From the NCBI GenBank assembly GCA_001566295.1, contig KQ964302.1, forward strand, positions 1 through 32,485: a DNA stretch of 32,485 bases. Direction: 5' to 3'. The stretch's first letter is position 1, and each line of letters starts with the position of its first letter. The notes beneath the pieces are model-generated. The model did not search any database. It had not been told where the DNA came from and saw nothing but the letters and a program-made list of their open reading frames with translations. Shown in pieces: positions 1 through 9,299 of this stretch. The stretch is from Microdochium bolleyi. Taxonomy: Eukaryota > Ascomycota > Sordariomycetes > Xylariales > Microdochiaceae. A program made the translations under genes and the position numbers.

Positions 1-891
1 TACCACAAACTGGGCAGCTGCAGGTGCTTCGGAGCCGTAGGTCAGATGAGCAATGTTGATGAATCCGCCGCTACAGACGGCATCGTCCGGGAGGCAGACC
101 ACCATCGTCTTGCCCTCGCCGCCAGTGATAGGAGTCTGGTTTCGCGGGTCCCCAAACGTCACCACCGAGTTGATCTTCGACATAGTGTCCGCAGGCAGCG
201 AATCAGCAGTACTACGGACAACCAGAGCGCCCTGAGAGTAGCCAGACATGATAATCTTGGTGTTGGGGCAACTGGTGACGGCTTGGTTGATAAAGGCGGT
301 CCTAATCAGTTAGTGATTTTCTTCCATCACCCCAACAGCTAATAAATGCACTACGCACATGCTCGGTACACCTTCCGTGCCGTTCTTGTTGAACCCGGCA
401 AACGTCGCGGGATACTCAACACCCTGGACACTGAGGGACCTCCCGGCGAGTTGCTCGGATAAAGCATCGAGAAACGGTGGCCCCGTCACCAAGCCAACGT
501 TGCCCGGCTCGGTTGTGCCTCGAGCGAATATGACGGTTACATCAGAGCAAGGAGCATTCTGCGCCATGTCGTCCCTGGTCGTTTCGATACCGACTGCTCT
601 GGCCAGACCCTGTTGTAGCGGGGTTAAAAGCTTCCGTGTCGCGTCAAGAGCTCGTTCACCCGCGGGCAGACTGCTGAACATCCTCAGTAGCGCGTTCAGG
701 GGCCTTCTGGGAAACTTGGCCAGAGGGCCTGGAATGTCCTGCCGTAGGTCGAGAAACTGGGCGGCGGCAGTCTGCCCGGTGGTGCCCTTGACGTCGGTGA
801 AGGCAGGCGCAGCGTCGACGGGGACTATGAATTGAAGCGCCAGAAGAAAGGCAAGAATGGAAACGCGGCGAATATTATGCCCAAAGTCCAT
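1..891 (-). CDS. Secreted cutinase (serine esterase), 3' end beyond window
   Basis: Cutinases hydrolyse the ester bonds of plant cutin outside the cell. Exon 1 is 891-359 and exon 2 is 301-1. The 57-nt intron (302-358, GTGCGT...TTAG) splits a Met codon and restores frame. Residues 1-27 look like a signal peptide (hydrophobic core ILAFLLALQF). The catalytic domain starts near Cys115 (CSDVTVIFARGTTEPG). Exon 2 carries the nucleophile motif GYSQG, then the Asp region CLPDDAVCSGG and the His in NIAHLTYG, so the whole Ser-Asp-His triad is visible. About 278 residues lie in the window with no stop before base 1. The roughly 85-residue spacer between signal peptide and catalytic domain is longer than in classical cutinases of about 220 aa. 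ATG at 891 is followed directly by the signal sequence, which supports this start. Family assignment is firm; substrate is inferred. Confidence 0.93.
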
Positions 892-1051
892 ATTGAGCGA
901 TGTTCAAGCACCGTTGTACTTGAGGAAGAGTCGATATAGAAGCTGATATGTGAATTGCGTAGATGAGAGTTGCAGTGTAGCTTGAATGACCACAAGAAAG
1001 TAGATTTCTGATGCGAGATGTCTACCTTACTTTTTTTCATCCATTGAGTCA

Positions 1052-1255
1052 GGTGTTGGAAATGGAGTCGTAGTCCCCTGAAAAGCTTGGCTGCTGAAAG
1101 TCATGGAACTTGAAACGTGGAAGCTGAATTGCCGGTGCCCGCCTCCTAAACGGGGTGTTGGAAATGGAGTCGTAGTACCCTGAAAGCTTGGCTGCTGAAA
1201 GTCATGGAACTTGAAACGTGGAAGCTGAATTGCCGATGCCCGCCTCCTAAACGGG
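1052..1255. repeat. Tandem duplication, two copies of a ~102-bp unit
   Basis: The unit begins GGTGTTGGAAATGGAGTCGT at 1052 and again at 1154, and ends CGCCTCCTAAACGGG in both copies. The copies differ by one A in the CCCTGAAA(A)GCTT stretch and a few substitutions, so this is a recent direct duplication. It lies upstream of the cutinase gene. No coding function is seen. Confidence 0.9.
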
Positions 1256-2053
1256 CGTTTGCCCGGTGTCCTGCCTCGGAGCCATGTGATTCATTCCAGG
1301 CATGCCGCCGTACAGATTGTCCGTCCGAGAGCCTTTCGGAATTGGGCGGTTACGATCCTACCTCGGCAGGCAGCCATTCCTTCGTCCGGTGCATCCGACC
1401 ACGAACATTCGATACAACTGCCGGGTTTCGGTAGCGTAACAGACCGGCTGAGAGTGAATCTCCTCTGTTTCAGCCCGCGGATATCGAATCTGGTCAGGCG
1501 TACGATGGTACGCCCAACGCTCTTGGGACTCTTGCGTGGTCGAGGAGAGTTATGGTTTGTGCGCCAACGGCTCCCACTCACTCCGCAATGTACCCCACTA
1601 CAATATTCAAATGGCCTTTTTCTAGGCTCAGTGGTCCGATCCGGGGCCATTCACAGTTCAGTACGTCCGAAGACGCTATGCACCTGGTATCGCTTCGCGA
1701 CGACCATGGCATCGAATTGGTAAGGCATCTTTAGTATGATATGCCTAATAGGGCGGCAGTGGCTGTGGGAGAGACCTATTCCGTGAGGCCGCCTGTTCAG
1801 ATGGCTCTATCCAAGAACGAGTATTTCTTAAGACGGGGAAAGCATTATCTGCTCAGCCTTTGCAACGCTCATGACAAGCAGATGCAGAATACCTTCAAGG
1901 ATCCCGGTGTCCTAAAGTATAACATGGAAAGCCCAGTGTTCCTCGCCTGTCAGGCTGATCTCATGGATGGGTTCAATACTCGCGTGAAGCCAGTTGAGTC
2001 AAGTGCGAAGCAGTGATGAGCAGTACAAGTCCGGCACGGCCAAAAGATCCATG
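1256..2053. other. Intergenic region without a recognised gene
   Basis: Short open stretches exist on the plus strand. The longest with an ATG is 1741-2016, 91 codons, reading MALSKNEYFLRRGKHYLLSL inside. None matches a family I recognise and no convincing splice sites join them. It may hold a decayed gene. Confidence 0.4.
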
Positions 2054-2953
2054 TCAACCTACAACAGATCTGACTACCCTTGCTGTGCTGCATCCAGTAA
2101 GGTTGAGCTTGCTGGCGGCTGGATGGTGCCAATCTCGACCCTGCGGCGGGGCTGTGAGTGTGGTACCCCTGGTTGTGCCAGATACCTCGCTTCTGGGCAT
2201 AGCTCTGTGCGCGTTTCGAGCAAAGTACTCCGCCACCGTTGGAAAGGAGCTGGAGTCATCAGTCCTGCCTCGTGGCAGCTTGCTCGACAGTGTGCGGAGG
2301 GCGTCTTGTCGGATGAGCTTGGCGATGGCGCTTAGAATTTCATCACGGCGCTGGGCACCAGCCTCGTCGTAAACATCGGGTGCGCGCCACTTGGCATAGA
2401 GGTTGCCATGGGACTCCCGCACCGTCACGTCGGTGATCTCGGAGAAGTAGTACGCACAAAGTCGGCAGGTGGGCTTGCTGCTGCCAGCGTAGCGCCAGTT
2501 GTTCCAGTACGTCACGTCCTGGTTCTCGAGCAGGTATGTGCGGACAAAGTTGTGTACGAGCACCTCGCCATGTACGAGTGGCGTGAATGACTCCTGCTTA
2601 TATGCTTCTATGAGGAAGGCGTCGAGACCGAAAGGTTTGAGAGCGCGAGCCTCAGCTTGTCTCAGCTCGACCTCAGCGGCTGGTACCATGCGTCCTAGCA
2701 TCTCAGAAGCAGTTGCCATTCTTGCCTTCTTCAAAGGGTTAAGGTACGGAGTGCTGGATGGCACAACGATGATCTGTGCATGGTCAAAGAGCTGAGGCCA
2801 GCATCTATGTGCGCTGATGATGGATCGGGCGGAGACGTGGTAAGCTCTCAGACGGGCCATGAGATGACGTAGCTGACGACAATACATGGATGGGTTGACT
2901 GTAGCCTCCCTGGATGCCAGGAACATGTCTTCACCATGACCTCTGGTCTGCAT
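2054..2953 (-). CDS. OTT_1508-like nucleic-acid deaminase family protein
   Basis: A single open frame of 299 codons. It carries the zinc-deaminase signature: H128-G129-E130 (PLVHGEVLVHNF) and, 33 residues later, P161-T-C163-R-L-C166 (SSKPTCRLCAYYF). His and two Cys would bind zinc and Glu would shuttle the proton. The preceding segment (VVPSSTPYLNP, SEMLGRMVP) resembles the lead-in of the large fungal OTT_1508 deaminase family, which is predicted from sequence to act on nucleic acids or nucleotides. The usual HAE/HVE is HGE here. The protein is short for the family (often 400-600 aa), so the N-terminus may be truncated or an upstream exon missed; the minus strand at 2954-3160 gave no clear continuation. 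The last ~60 residues look low-complexity. Family call is moderately strong; activity is inference. Confidence 0.72.
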   Translation of the reverse strand: MQTRGHGEDMFLASREATVNPSMYCRQLRHLMARLRAYHVSARSIISAHRCWPQLFDHAQIIVVPSSTPYLNPLKKARMATASEMLGRMVPAAEVELRQAEARALKPFGLDAFLIEAYKQESFTPLVHGEVLVHNFVRTYLLENQDVTYWNNWRYAGSSKPTCRLCAYYFSEITDVTVRESHGNLYAKWRAPDVYDEAGAQRRDEILSAIAKLIRQDALRTLSSKLPRGRTDDSSSFPTVAEYFARNAHRAMPRSEVSGTTRGTTLTAPPQGRDWHHPAASKLNLTGCSTARVVRSVVG

Positions 2954-3160
2954 GGTCCTTATGGTCCACGACCGACAGGGGCTTAGCCACAGCTTCTGTC
3001 ACGATGCACTCATGGCGCGATGCTACGGGCATGGTTACGCAGCAAAAGAATTTTTCAATTGTGTATCCATCATTAAACAGTCTACCTGATGCTAAGCACG
3101 CCTTACAAAATGTTTTCGCCGTCCAGCACTTAAGCTCAAGACCAACTGCACGACCTCCCC

Positions 3161-4955
3161 TCACCGGCTCGAGCGATCACTAGAGCTATCGCGCTTCCTT
3201 CGCTCGGAGTAGCCCCAGACGTCCTTGTCACGATGGCCCAGCACGGAGCCTGAGCGGGCATCGGCCGCCGACTCCGTGACTACAGTGCTCTCCTTGCCAA
3301 CAACGATATCCTTGTCGCCCATGACAGCCGCCCCGGTGCCAGGGCTGAGCGCCTTACCACCTCCGTCGAGGAGGATATGCTCATCACTGCCCCACGCGGC
3401 GACTGCGGTCGTAGTAGCGGCACCGGCAGCCGCCGGGCCGGCAGTCGCATGGCGAGACAGCTGGGTGCCGAACTTGAAGCGGCTGCCGAGGCCGTAGGAT
3501 TTGGAGTGCGGGCCGGTCCGGGGGTTGTCGCTGAGCGGGTAGCTCTTGCCCGACCCTCTGCTTGCGCCTCCTTGGGCACCGTTCTTGCCGGAGCGCCCGC
3601 CAGACCTGCTGAACAAGATGCTGAGCCCCGTGTGGCTGGCCAGCTTGCGCAGCAGGGGCTGGATCACGGGGAGATTGGACACGACTGCGGACACGAAGAT
3701 CTCGCGGCACGCCCACTGGCTGCCGGAGACGGCGCCTTCGGGGCCGGCCTGGATGATAGATATCCGTCAGTCAAAGGTCCAACTGATGCGATGGAGGCCT
3801 GCTAACGATGACCTGGACGGGTAGCTTACCGTGATAATGACGACGGCGCGGATCGTGGCGGCGGCTATGACGAATATGGCGCCGCTGAAGAGGAGCATGA
3901 GCGTGAGCTTGCGGCGGAGCGAGATGTTGACGCGCCAGAGAAGCTGTTTTGCTGGGGGAGATCTGATGTCAGTGGATTGCTCCGTATACCAAGTCCAGAG
4001 GTGCCGGTGACCAGAACAATATGTACGTACAGGAAGAGGAATGGAAAGAAGGTACACGTCCGTGATCACGTTAGGTAGATAGACCATGAAGACGTTGAGC
4101 TTCGAGTTGGTAGGTTGGCAGAGATCTGACCACGGGACGGTTTGTTAGTTGTTTGTGAACCAAGAAGTCAATTCGCGCGCCTCTGCCTTGACAGTCTTCT
4201 AGGGAAACAGAGCGATGGTGATATTATCGGAGGGCAAATTTGGCGAGGGAGTCGGTCTTACTTCCGGGATTCGGGTGAATCTGCCAATTACGCGATATGG
4301 GTTGGCATCCTAGGACGATTGAGAGCCCCACGGCAATGTAGCTCACGCCAATGACGCCGTAACCCACGAGGACGCGGGTGTGGAGGTTGCTTAGGCGAGT
4401 TCTGTACAATTTTGGCGACGCTTTAGCCGACGATCGTTGCTTGCGACAGCAGCAAGGCATGCCGATCTCGAGGTGGCCTGAAGATCAATGTGAGAAGGGC
4501 ACTTACGTCAACCTCGAGTAAAACACAGTGATGCAGACCTTTAACACCCACAGCTCCATCGCATAGAATGACCAGCCGATCACCTGGATCTTGGAGCCCA
4601 TCTCGCGGTTGTAGGCCTCCTTGGACGTGGGGTCGAGAGCCGCACGCTGCTCGTCCGTCATGTAACTGTTCGTGAGACCGTCGTAGTTGGCACCAACAAG
4701 ATACGCGAGTGTCGTGACGAGGGAGAATAGTAGCTGTGGGAGGAAGTTTTAGACTGCGTCCTGGAACCAGCACAGCCCAAGAGAGCAAGACCGGGTTCTG
4801 CGAGACAGGGAGTGACCTACGCCAGAGACGGGCATGATATAGTCGTCCAGCTGGAAGCAGGAGAAGCCGACCTGAGACCATCGGTACCAAGTCCGCACGG
4901 CGATTGTGCAGAGCGCGATGGACAGCAAGGTGAAAGACTCCACGATGGCCGACAT
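3161..4955 (-). CDS. Fungal rhodopsin-like seven-TM integral membrane protein
   Basis: Six exons join in phase: 4955-4821, 4733-4507, 4401-4262, 4125-4031, 3943-3830, 3748-3161, giving 432 aa. All introns are GT-AG (87, 105, 136, 87 and 81 nt). Diagnostic blocks occur in the family's order: FQLDDYIM after TM1; QVIGWSFYAMELWVLK then FYSRLT; HTRVLVGYGVIG; LGCQPISRNW followed by NPGNLCQPTNSKLNV; TDVYLLSIPLPLLWRVN; FSGAIFVIAAATIRAVVI; and AGPEGAVSGSQWACRE. The ~170-residue tail is cytosolic-looking, rich in Gly, Ser and Ala. This is the large fungal plasma-membrane family whose members include putative Pth11-like receptors; no CFEM domain is seen. ATG 4955 follows an in-frame TAG about 57 nt upstream, so it is the first possible start unless a 5' exon was missed. 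Ligand and role are unknown. Confidence 0.88.
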
Positions 4956-6229
4956 GTTGGCTCGCTCGACTTGCTCGACGAGTGGGAATGTTGCAGAACG
5001 GGAAGAACCTGCCTAATAGTAGATGGCTTCGGCGCTAGGTGCTCCACGGCAGTTGGGATGGTTGTTGGGGGGGAATGCGACAAGTGGTGGTTGAGGTTGA
5101 GGGCGCGAGGCACAGATATGTACGAGTCCGGAGCCAGAAGTCCTTGGATGCATGTGATATTGGTCTGTGTCCTGGCCGGCGGACAGGAGGCTCTACAAGC
5201 TGTGCCAGGATCTGCACACACCTACATCTTGCCCATCTTTCCAGGGATCCTTGAAGCAAACTAGTGGTGGCCATGGCATCCAGAGTCCAATACATAACCA
5301 ACTTGTCGTCCCTTTCAGGCCTGCTATTTGCTGTCCTCCATGGGTCTCCATCATAGAGGGTCGGGGCATGGGGGACCTTGCAAGTCCGACGGCTGCGTGG
5401 AGCAGTCCCTGAGCTAGCAAAGGGGCGCTCGGGGGCTGCCGGTCCTGCATGCATGACACTAGAGGTCTAGTTCGAGCGAGTAGCGCTGCACAGACACAGC
5501 CAACACTCCTCGCCTCGAACCCCGAACTGACGTGGCTTGGCCCAATATTCTGCTCAAACGGCTGCTCCACAAACGACACACTGCGGGTCCGGATCCCGGC
5601 AGATGGCGGGGAATCTGCGTTGTGGAGGGCTGACGCCGGAGACCCTTCCGCGAATGGGGATGGCCCGGGTCCCTCCCGCCCTGTGTCGATCAGGAGGGCA
5701 GACAACCACGCGGAGCCCAGCGAGTCGGTATTCATCCTTGGACATCCCTTGACCGGGATAAGCACGCAAGCCCCAGGGGGCTAAGTGACACGGTCAGCGC
5801 GGAGCACCCGACTCGGCTTGCTTCAGTGGCGATTATTAATCTGTAATATAAAAATTAAGTTAGTATTCATTAAGTGTTGTGTAACCACCTCGAGAGAAAA
5901 TTCGAACAGCTCCTTGCTCCTACCTATCCCATTCCGAATCAGCTGCTTAAGCGACGTGCGAGAGAAAAGGGGGCCGTCATCAGAACAGGAGCCCCATTCA
6001 GGGCCCATTCAGGGCTCATCTCGTCTGGGCTCGGGGTAACGTTCTTATATTCCCCAATAGAAAGCGGGAGGCTTTCCTCCGCGCCGGCACTCGAATATGT
6101 CCCATACACCAGCATAATCTCGGGCCAAACACTAGAAGGTCACCACCGTATGCGAATACCGGTACTACTACGCGATCAGCGAGACAGGAAAGGCTTCAGA
6201 TGGTTTAGAGGGAGGCTATCGACCTGATG
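4956..6229. other. Intergenic region, nothing recognised
   Basis: About 1.27 kb upstream of the rhodopsin-like gene. Several open frames exist on both strands, the longest 190 codons at 5193-5765 minus, but their composition is that of shadow frames and no domain is visible. An AT-rich stretch lies near 5835-5880. It probably contains the promoter of the rhodopsin-like gene. Confidence 0.4.
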
Positions 6230-6523
6230 GATTTCTTGCAGTGTCCAGCCCCATGTGAACTACCGACTGGCTCGTAACGCAGCCTCCCACGACGTCGCGC
6301 CTGGCTGCTGACTGGAGGTCGAAGGACAGGAGACGTCGGACAGGAAAATATAGCATCGTTTCGCGCTACGGTACCATCTGAACATGCTGTTGATTGCAGT
6401 CTGGAGTTCGATAGCGTCAGATTTGTCGATACAACAGGTGTCTACCCAGAAATGCTGCAGGCCATGTCGTTTGGCCTGGTCGGCGCAGAACTGGATTTGT
6501 GTGTGTTTGAGCTTACAAAGCAA
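6230..6523 (-). pseudogene. HET (heterokaryon incompatibility) domain fragment with internal stop
   Basis: HET domains trigger incompatibility cell death when unlike fungal individuals fuse. The minus-strand frame reads QFCADQAKRHGLQHFWVDTCCIDKS in pieces, then INSMFRWYRSAKRCYIFLSDVS, both classic HET blocks. The frame stops at TAG (6260-6262), but the same frame continues FTWGWTLQEI to about 6230. The conserved block here is normally R-W-F-T-R-G-W-T-L-Q-E-L, so the TAG replaces the first Trp codon (TGG to TAG). On the plus strand that is CCA to CTA, a CpA-to-TpA change. Homology ends after LQEI and nothing matches upstream of the first block, so both ends are missing. It lies 96 bp beyond the stop of the neighbouring regulator. 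Confidence 0.88.
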
Positions 6524-6619
6524 AGAGCCAGTTTTAAATGCATCTCCAGTGCTTTATCTAATCGAACACTTCGACACTTTACAATGCTCATGGAGGCTTT
6601 GATCCTTCCCGTTTATCTC

Positions 6620-8826
6620 TCAGCTAGGCAGACCCAGGTCAGGACGACTGAGGAAATAGTCGGTGAACGGCTCCACCAGGTGCTGGTACTGCGTCATCAT
6701 GGTGTCGTGGAACAGAAAATTCTCTGGAGACGGGAACCCTCGCGTAGGAATTCCTTGCTCTCGATCTCCAAGGAGGCTGTCAGCGATGCCTCCCGTTGCC
6801 CGCGTGACAAATGGAAACAACTCGGTCCACTCAAAGTCAATATCGACCAGGGAAGGTGGTGGTATCGTGGTGACTGCTGCTGCTGCGCCAGCGTTAGTGG
6901 CGGCAGGGCCCAGTGAGGAGGGCTGGTGGGACTCGAAGGGCTTATTGTAGGCGTCCGACTGCTCGCGGAGCCGAGTGAAGCCCTGACGGATCACGTTGGC
7001 CGTGCCCCACATCTGCTGGAACTGCTCAACAGCGCGGACGAGGACGTCGAGACACTCGTTGGCGTCCCTGGACAGGTGCGGGATGCGGCAGGCTTGCAAA
7101 AGTGCGGTGAACGCTGTGCCAGCGTACCAGGATGAGATGGCCATCAGGAAACGCGTATTCCCTCGTGACAGCGCGTCCTTGAGAATGCGTGCGATGCAGG
7201 AGGCCGCAAGAATCGCCGGGGGGAGCGCTTGCGGCAAGGCGTGCGCTGAGCGCTTCAGGTGTAGCACGATGATGGTCGTGAGGTATGGCAAATAGAGCTG
7301 ATGGACGTCGCGGTCGAAGCTGACGGTCCGCTCAGAGCTGATGGGCAGGTGCAGGTCTTCAGGGAGTGACCGAACCCAGCCGATGAGCCGCTGGCGCAGG
7401 TTGTGAGGGAACGGCCGTGGCGTTGAGCTGTCGGCTGTCCTGGAGAGTGTCTTGGCGATGTCCCCAATGATGGCGCAAAGCTTGACCCAATAGATGAATA
7501 TGGAGCCTTTCTTCTGTGATGCTGGATCTTTGGGAAAGTCTGCCAGCGTCGGCTCCGAGATATTGCAGTCTGCAGGATCGATGATGCATGGCTTGCTTTG
7601 GCACAAGGCCGTCAAGCGTTCTCTTGCCTGCAGATCGGACTCCGTTAGCAACTCACACCAAGTTGGAGAAGGTGAACAGGGAATGAGCGCGACGTACAAA
7701 TGCGGTCCACCAAATCCTGCGCCGCAGGCTGAGGTAATTTTGGTCCTGCATGGGATATTCTGGCCGCAGCTCTCGATGCAGATTCATCTGCTGCGCCTGT
7801 CGGATGATGACAGACGTCCACCACCACGACGAGTTTCGGTGAGCGATTGTTGGCGCCCTTGGAGCCCACCAGTAGAAGAGAGCGACGGCACGGAGCTCGG
7901 CGAGCTTATCTGTCTCCTCGTCGCCGTAGAGAATCTCCTTTGCCTTTTTATAGTAGGTGGCCGGGCCCCCGTGTGGCACCAACGGCGGTTGTATGTGGCT
8001 CGACGCAAGGGCCAGCGCGTATGCGAGCAGCGGCGAGCGAGCCACGTCGTCGAACAGTGTCTCGCGGTCGAGCACGGGACACCACGCATAGCAGTTCTCC
8101 CAGTACGTCTCGCTGAAGGTCTGCTGGAGCTCTTCATCGATGGGACACGGCCGGGCTGCATGGCGCTGCTGTCCCAGGCAGGTTCCGAGCTCCTGCAACT
8201 GGGCATCAGACTGGGTCTCGACACGGTAGACATGCAAGAAGCCCGTGTCGACGTCGCTCGAGTGACTGTACCCGGCCTCGCTCTGGCTGGTGCTGGCCTG
8301 GGAGTGCTGAGACTGTGGTGTCTCTGTCGTGACGGCACGAGGCTGGAGTGGAGGAGGAGGGCAGAGGACTGCCTGCCCGTGTGGTGCCAGTATCAGCGGA
8401 TTAGAGGCCGCAGCGATGGCATCGTGTGGCGGTGGCGGCGGTTCAGGGGCTTCTCTCGAGCCAGCCGTGTTCTCCCTGTATCCTGCGGCGGAGTCTCTCT
8501 GCCATCTTCCGCGGCGGGAGGTGCGGACTGTACACTCCCTCGCAGCAGCTTCGCAGGCGGTGCAGTCTGAGAAACCACACTTGGTTCTGGGCTGGTGATC
8601 ACAGCAGCGCAAGGCAGAGAATGTCAGCATGTGATGTCGCTCTCAATGTCTGAGTCTGACGCACGCAGGGACGCGAGTCGCGTGGCAGGGGATGCATTCC
8701 TGTGCGTACCTGGAGATCACACTTGACCTTCTTGGCGTGGCAGGACACGCAGACGAGCTCGGCTCGTTTCCGCTTGGGCCGGCGATTGTCGCCAAAGGGC
8801 ATCCACTCGAGGTTGGCCTCTGCCAT
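6620..8826 (-). CDS. Zn(II)2Cys6 transcription factor with fungal-specific TF domain
   Basis: Three exons (8826-8710, 8591-7698, 7627-6620) give 672 aa; the introns are 118 and 70 nt, both phase 0. The binuclear zinc cluster is split by intron 1: Cys26, 29, 36 in exon 1 and Cys49, 52, 59 in exon 2, with the correct X2, X6 and X2, X6 spacings. Basic residues RRPKRKR lie in front. A proline- and glutamine-rich linker follows, then the fungal_trans middle homology region (CPIDEELQQTFSETYWEN; LSLRRRIWWTAF joined by splicing to ARERLTALCQSKPCII; then RKPxxW-like helices). The RRRIWW...RERL...CQSKP block resembles cutinase transcription factor 1 beta-type regulators, but that is recognition by eye. 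A nuclear regulator; it may control the adjacent transporter, hydrolase and monooxygenase genes, or the cutinase gene 6 kb away. Both are inference. Confidence 0.9.
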
Positions 8827-9299
8827 GATCGCGCATTGCGGACGCTGCAGGCTTGAGAAAGGGTGGACAAGGGTGGAGGGCGTGCGGGGAAATTGCGCCG
8901 CCCTGGCTTATGACTGACGACCCCTTAAGTACGCATGGGTGGCTGGCTGCGCGAACCACCGCACCGCATCACGCAACGCACTCTGCTCTTCGTCGGTACA
9001 CGTCCAGCCACTGTTGACCGATTGAAGCTTCAGTTTCATGGAGAAGACGGATTGTTGTCCTTGTAGATATGTATCACAATTTGACAGATTCCCGGCTGCA
9101 CTCATAGGCGCAACTGCAGGAAACACAACAACTGCAGGAAACACAACTTTATTCACAAAAACCCTCCTTTGGAATTTATCCCAGATCAACGTGTCTTCGA
9201 GCTTTACGTATTACCTCTGCTTCAATTGCCCCGGACTTCTACACACAAATACATCTCACAATGACAGACTTGCAGCAGAAACGTCCACACATGATACGC
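8827..9299. promoter_or_regulatory. Presumed regulator promoter and transporter 3' flank, with an 18-bp tandem repeat
   Basis: This stretch separates the regulator start (8826) from the transporter stop (9300), both on the minus strand, so it must hold the regulator promoter. AACTGCAGGAAACACAAC is repeated in perfect tandem at 9112-9129 and 9130-9147. No other structured element is recognised. Confidence 0.5.

Noticed and set aside
825..1040. Minus-strand frame upstream of the cutinase
   Set aside because: Overlaps the cutinase start region in another frame; the signal peptide and triad fix the real frame.
5193..5765. Minus-strand open frame of 190 codons
   Set aside because: No recognisable domain, no splice partners, overlapped by comparable frames on the other strand.
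7494..8570. Plus-strand open frame of 358 codons
   Set aside because: Antisense to exon 2 and exon 3 of the Zn2Cys6 regulator; no domain, and it results from the GC-rich coding strand.
9112..9147. Possible CRISPR-like or satellite array (18-bp repeats)
   Set aside because: Only two adjoining copies without spacers; a simple tandem duplication in a fungal intergenic region.
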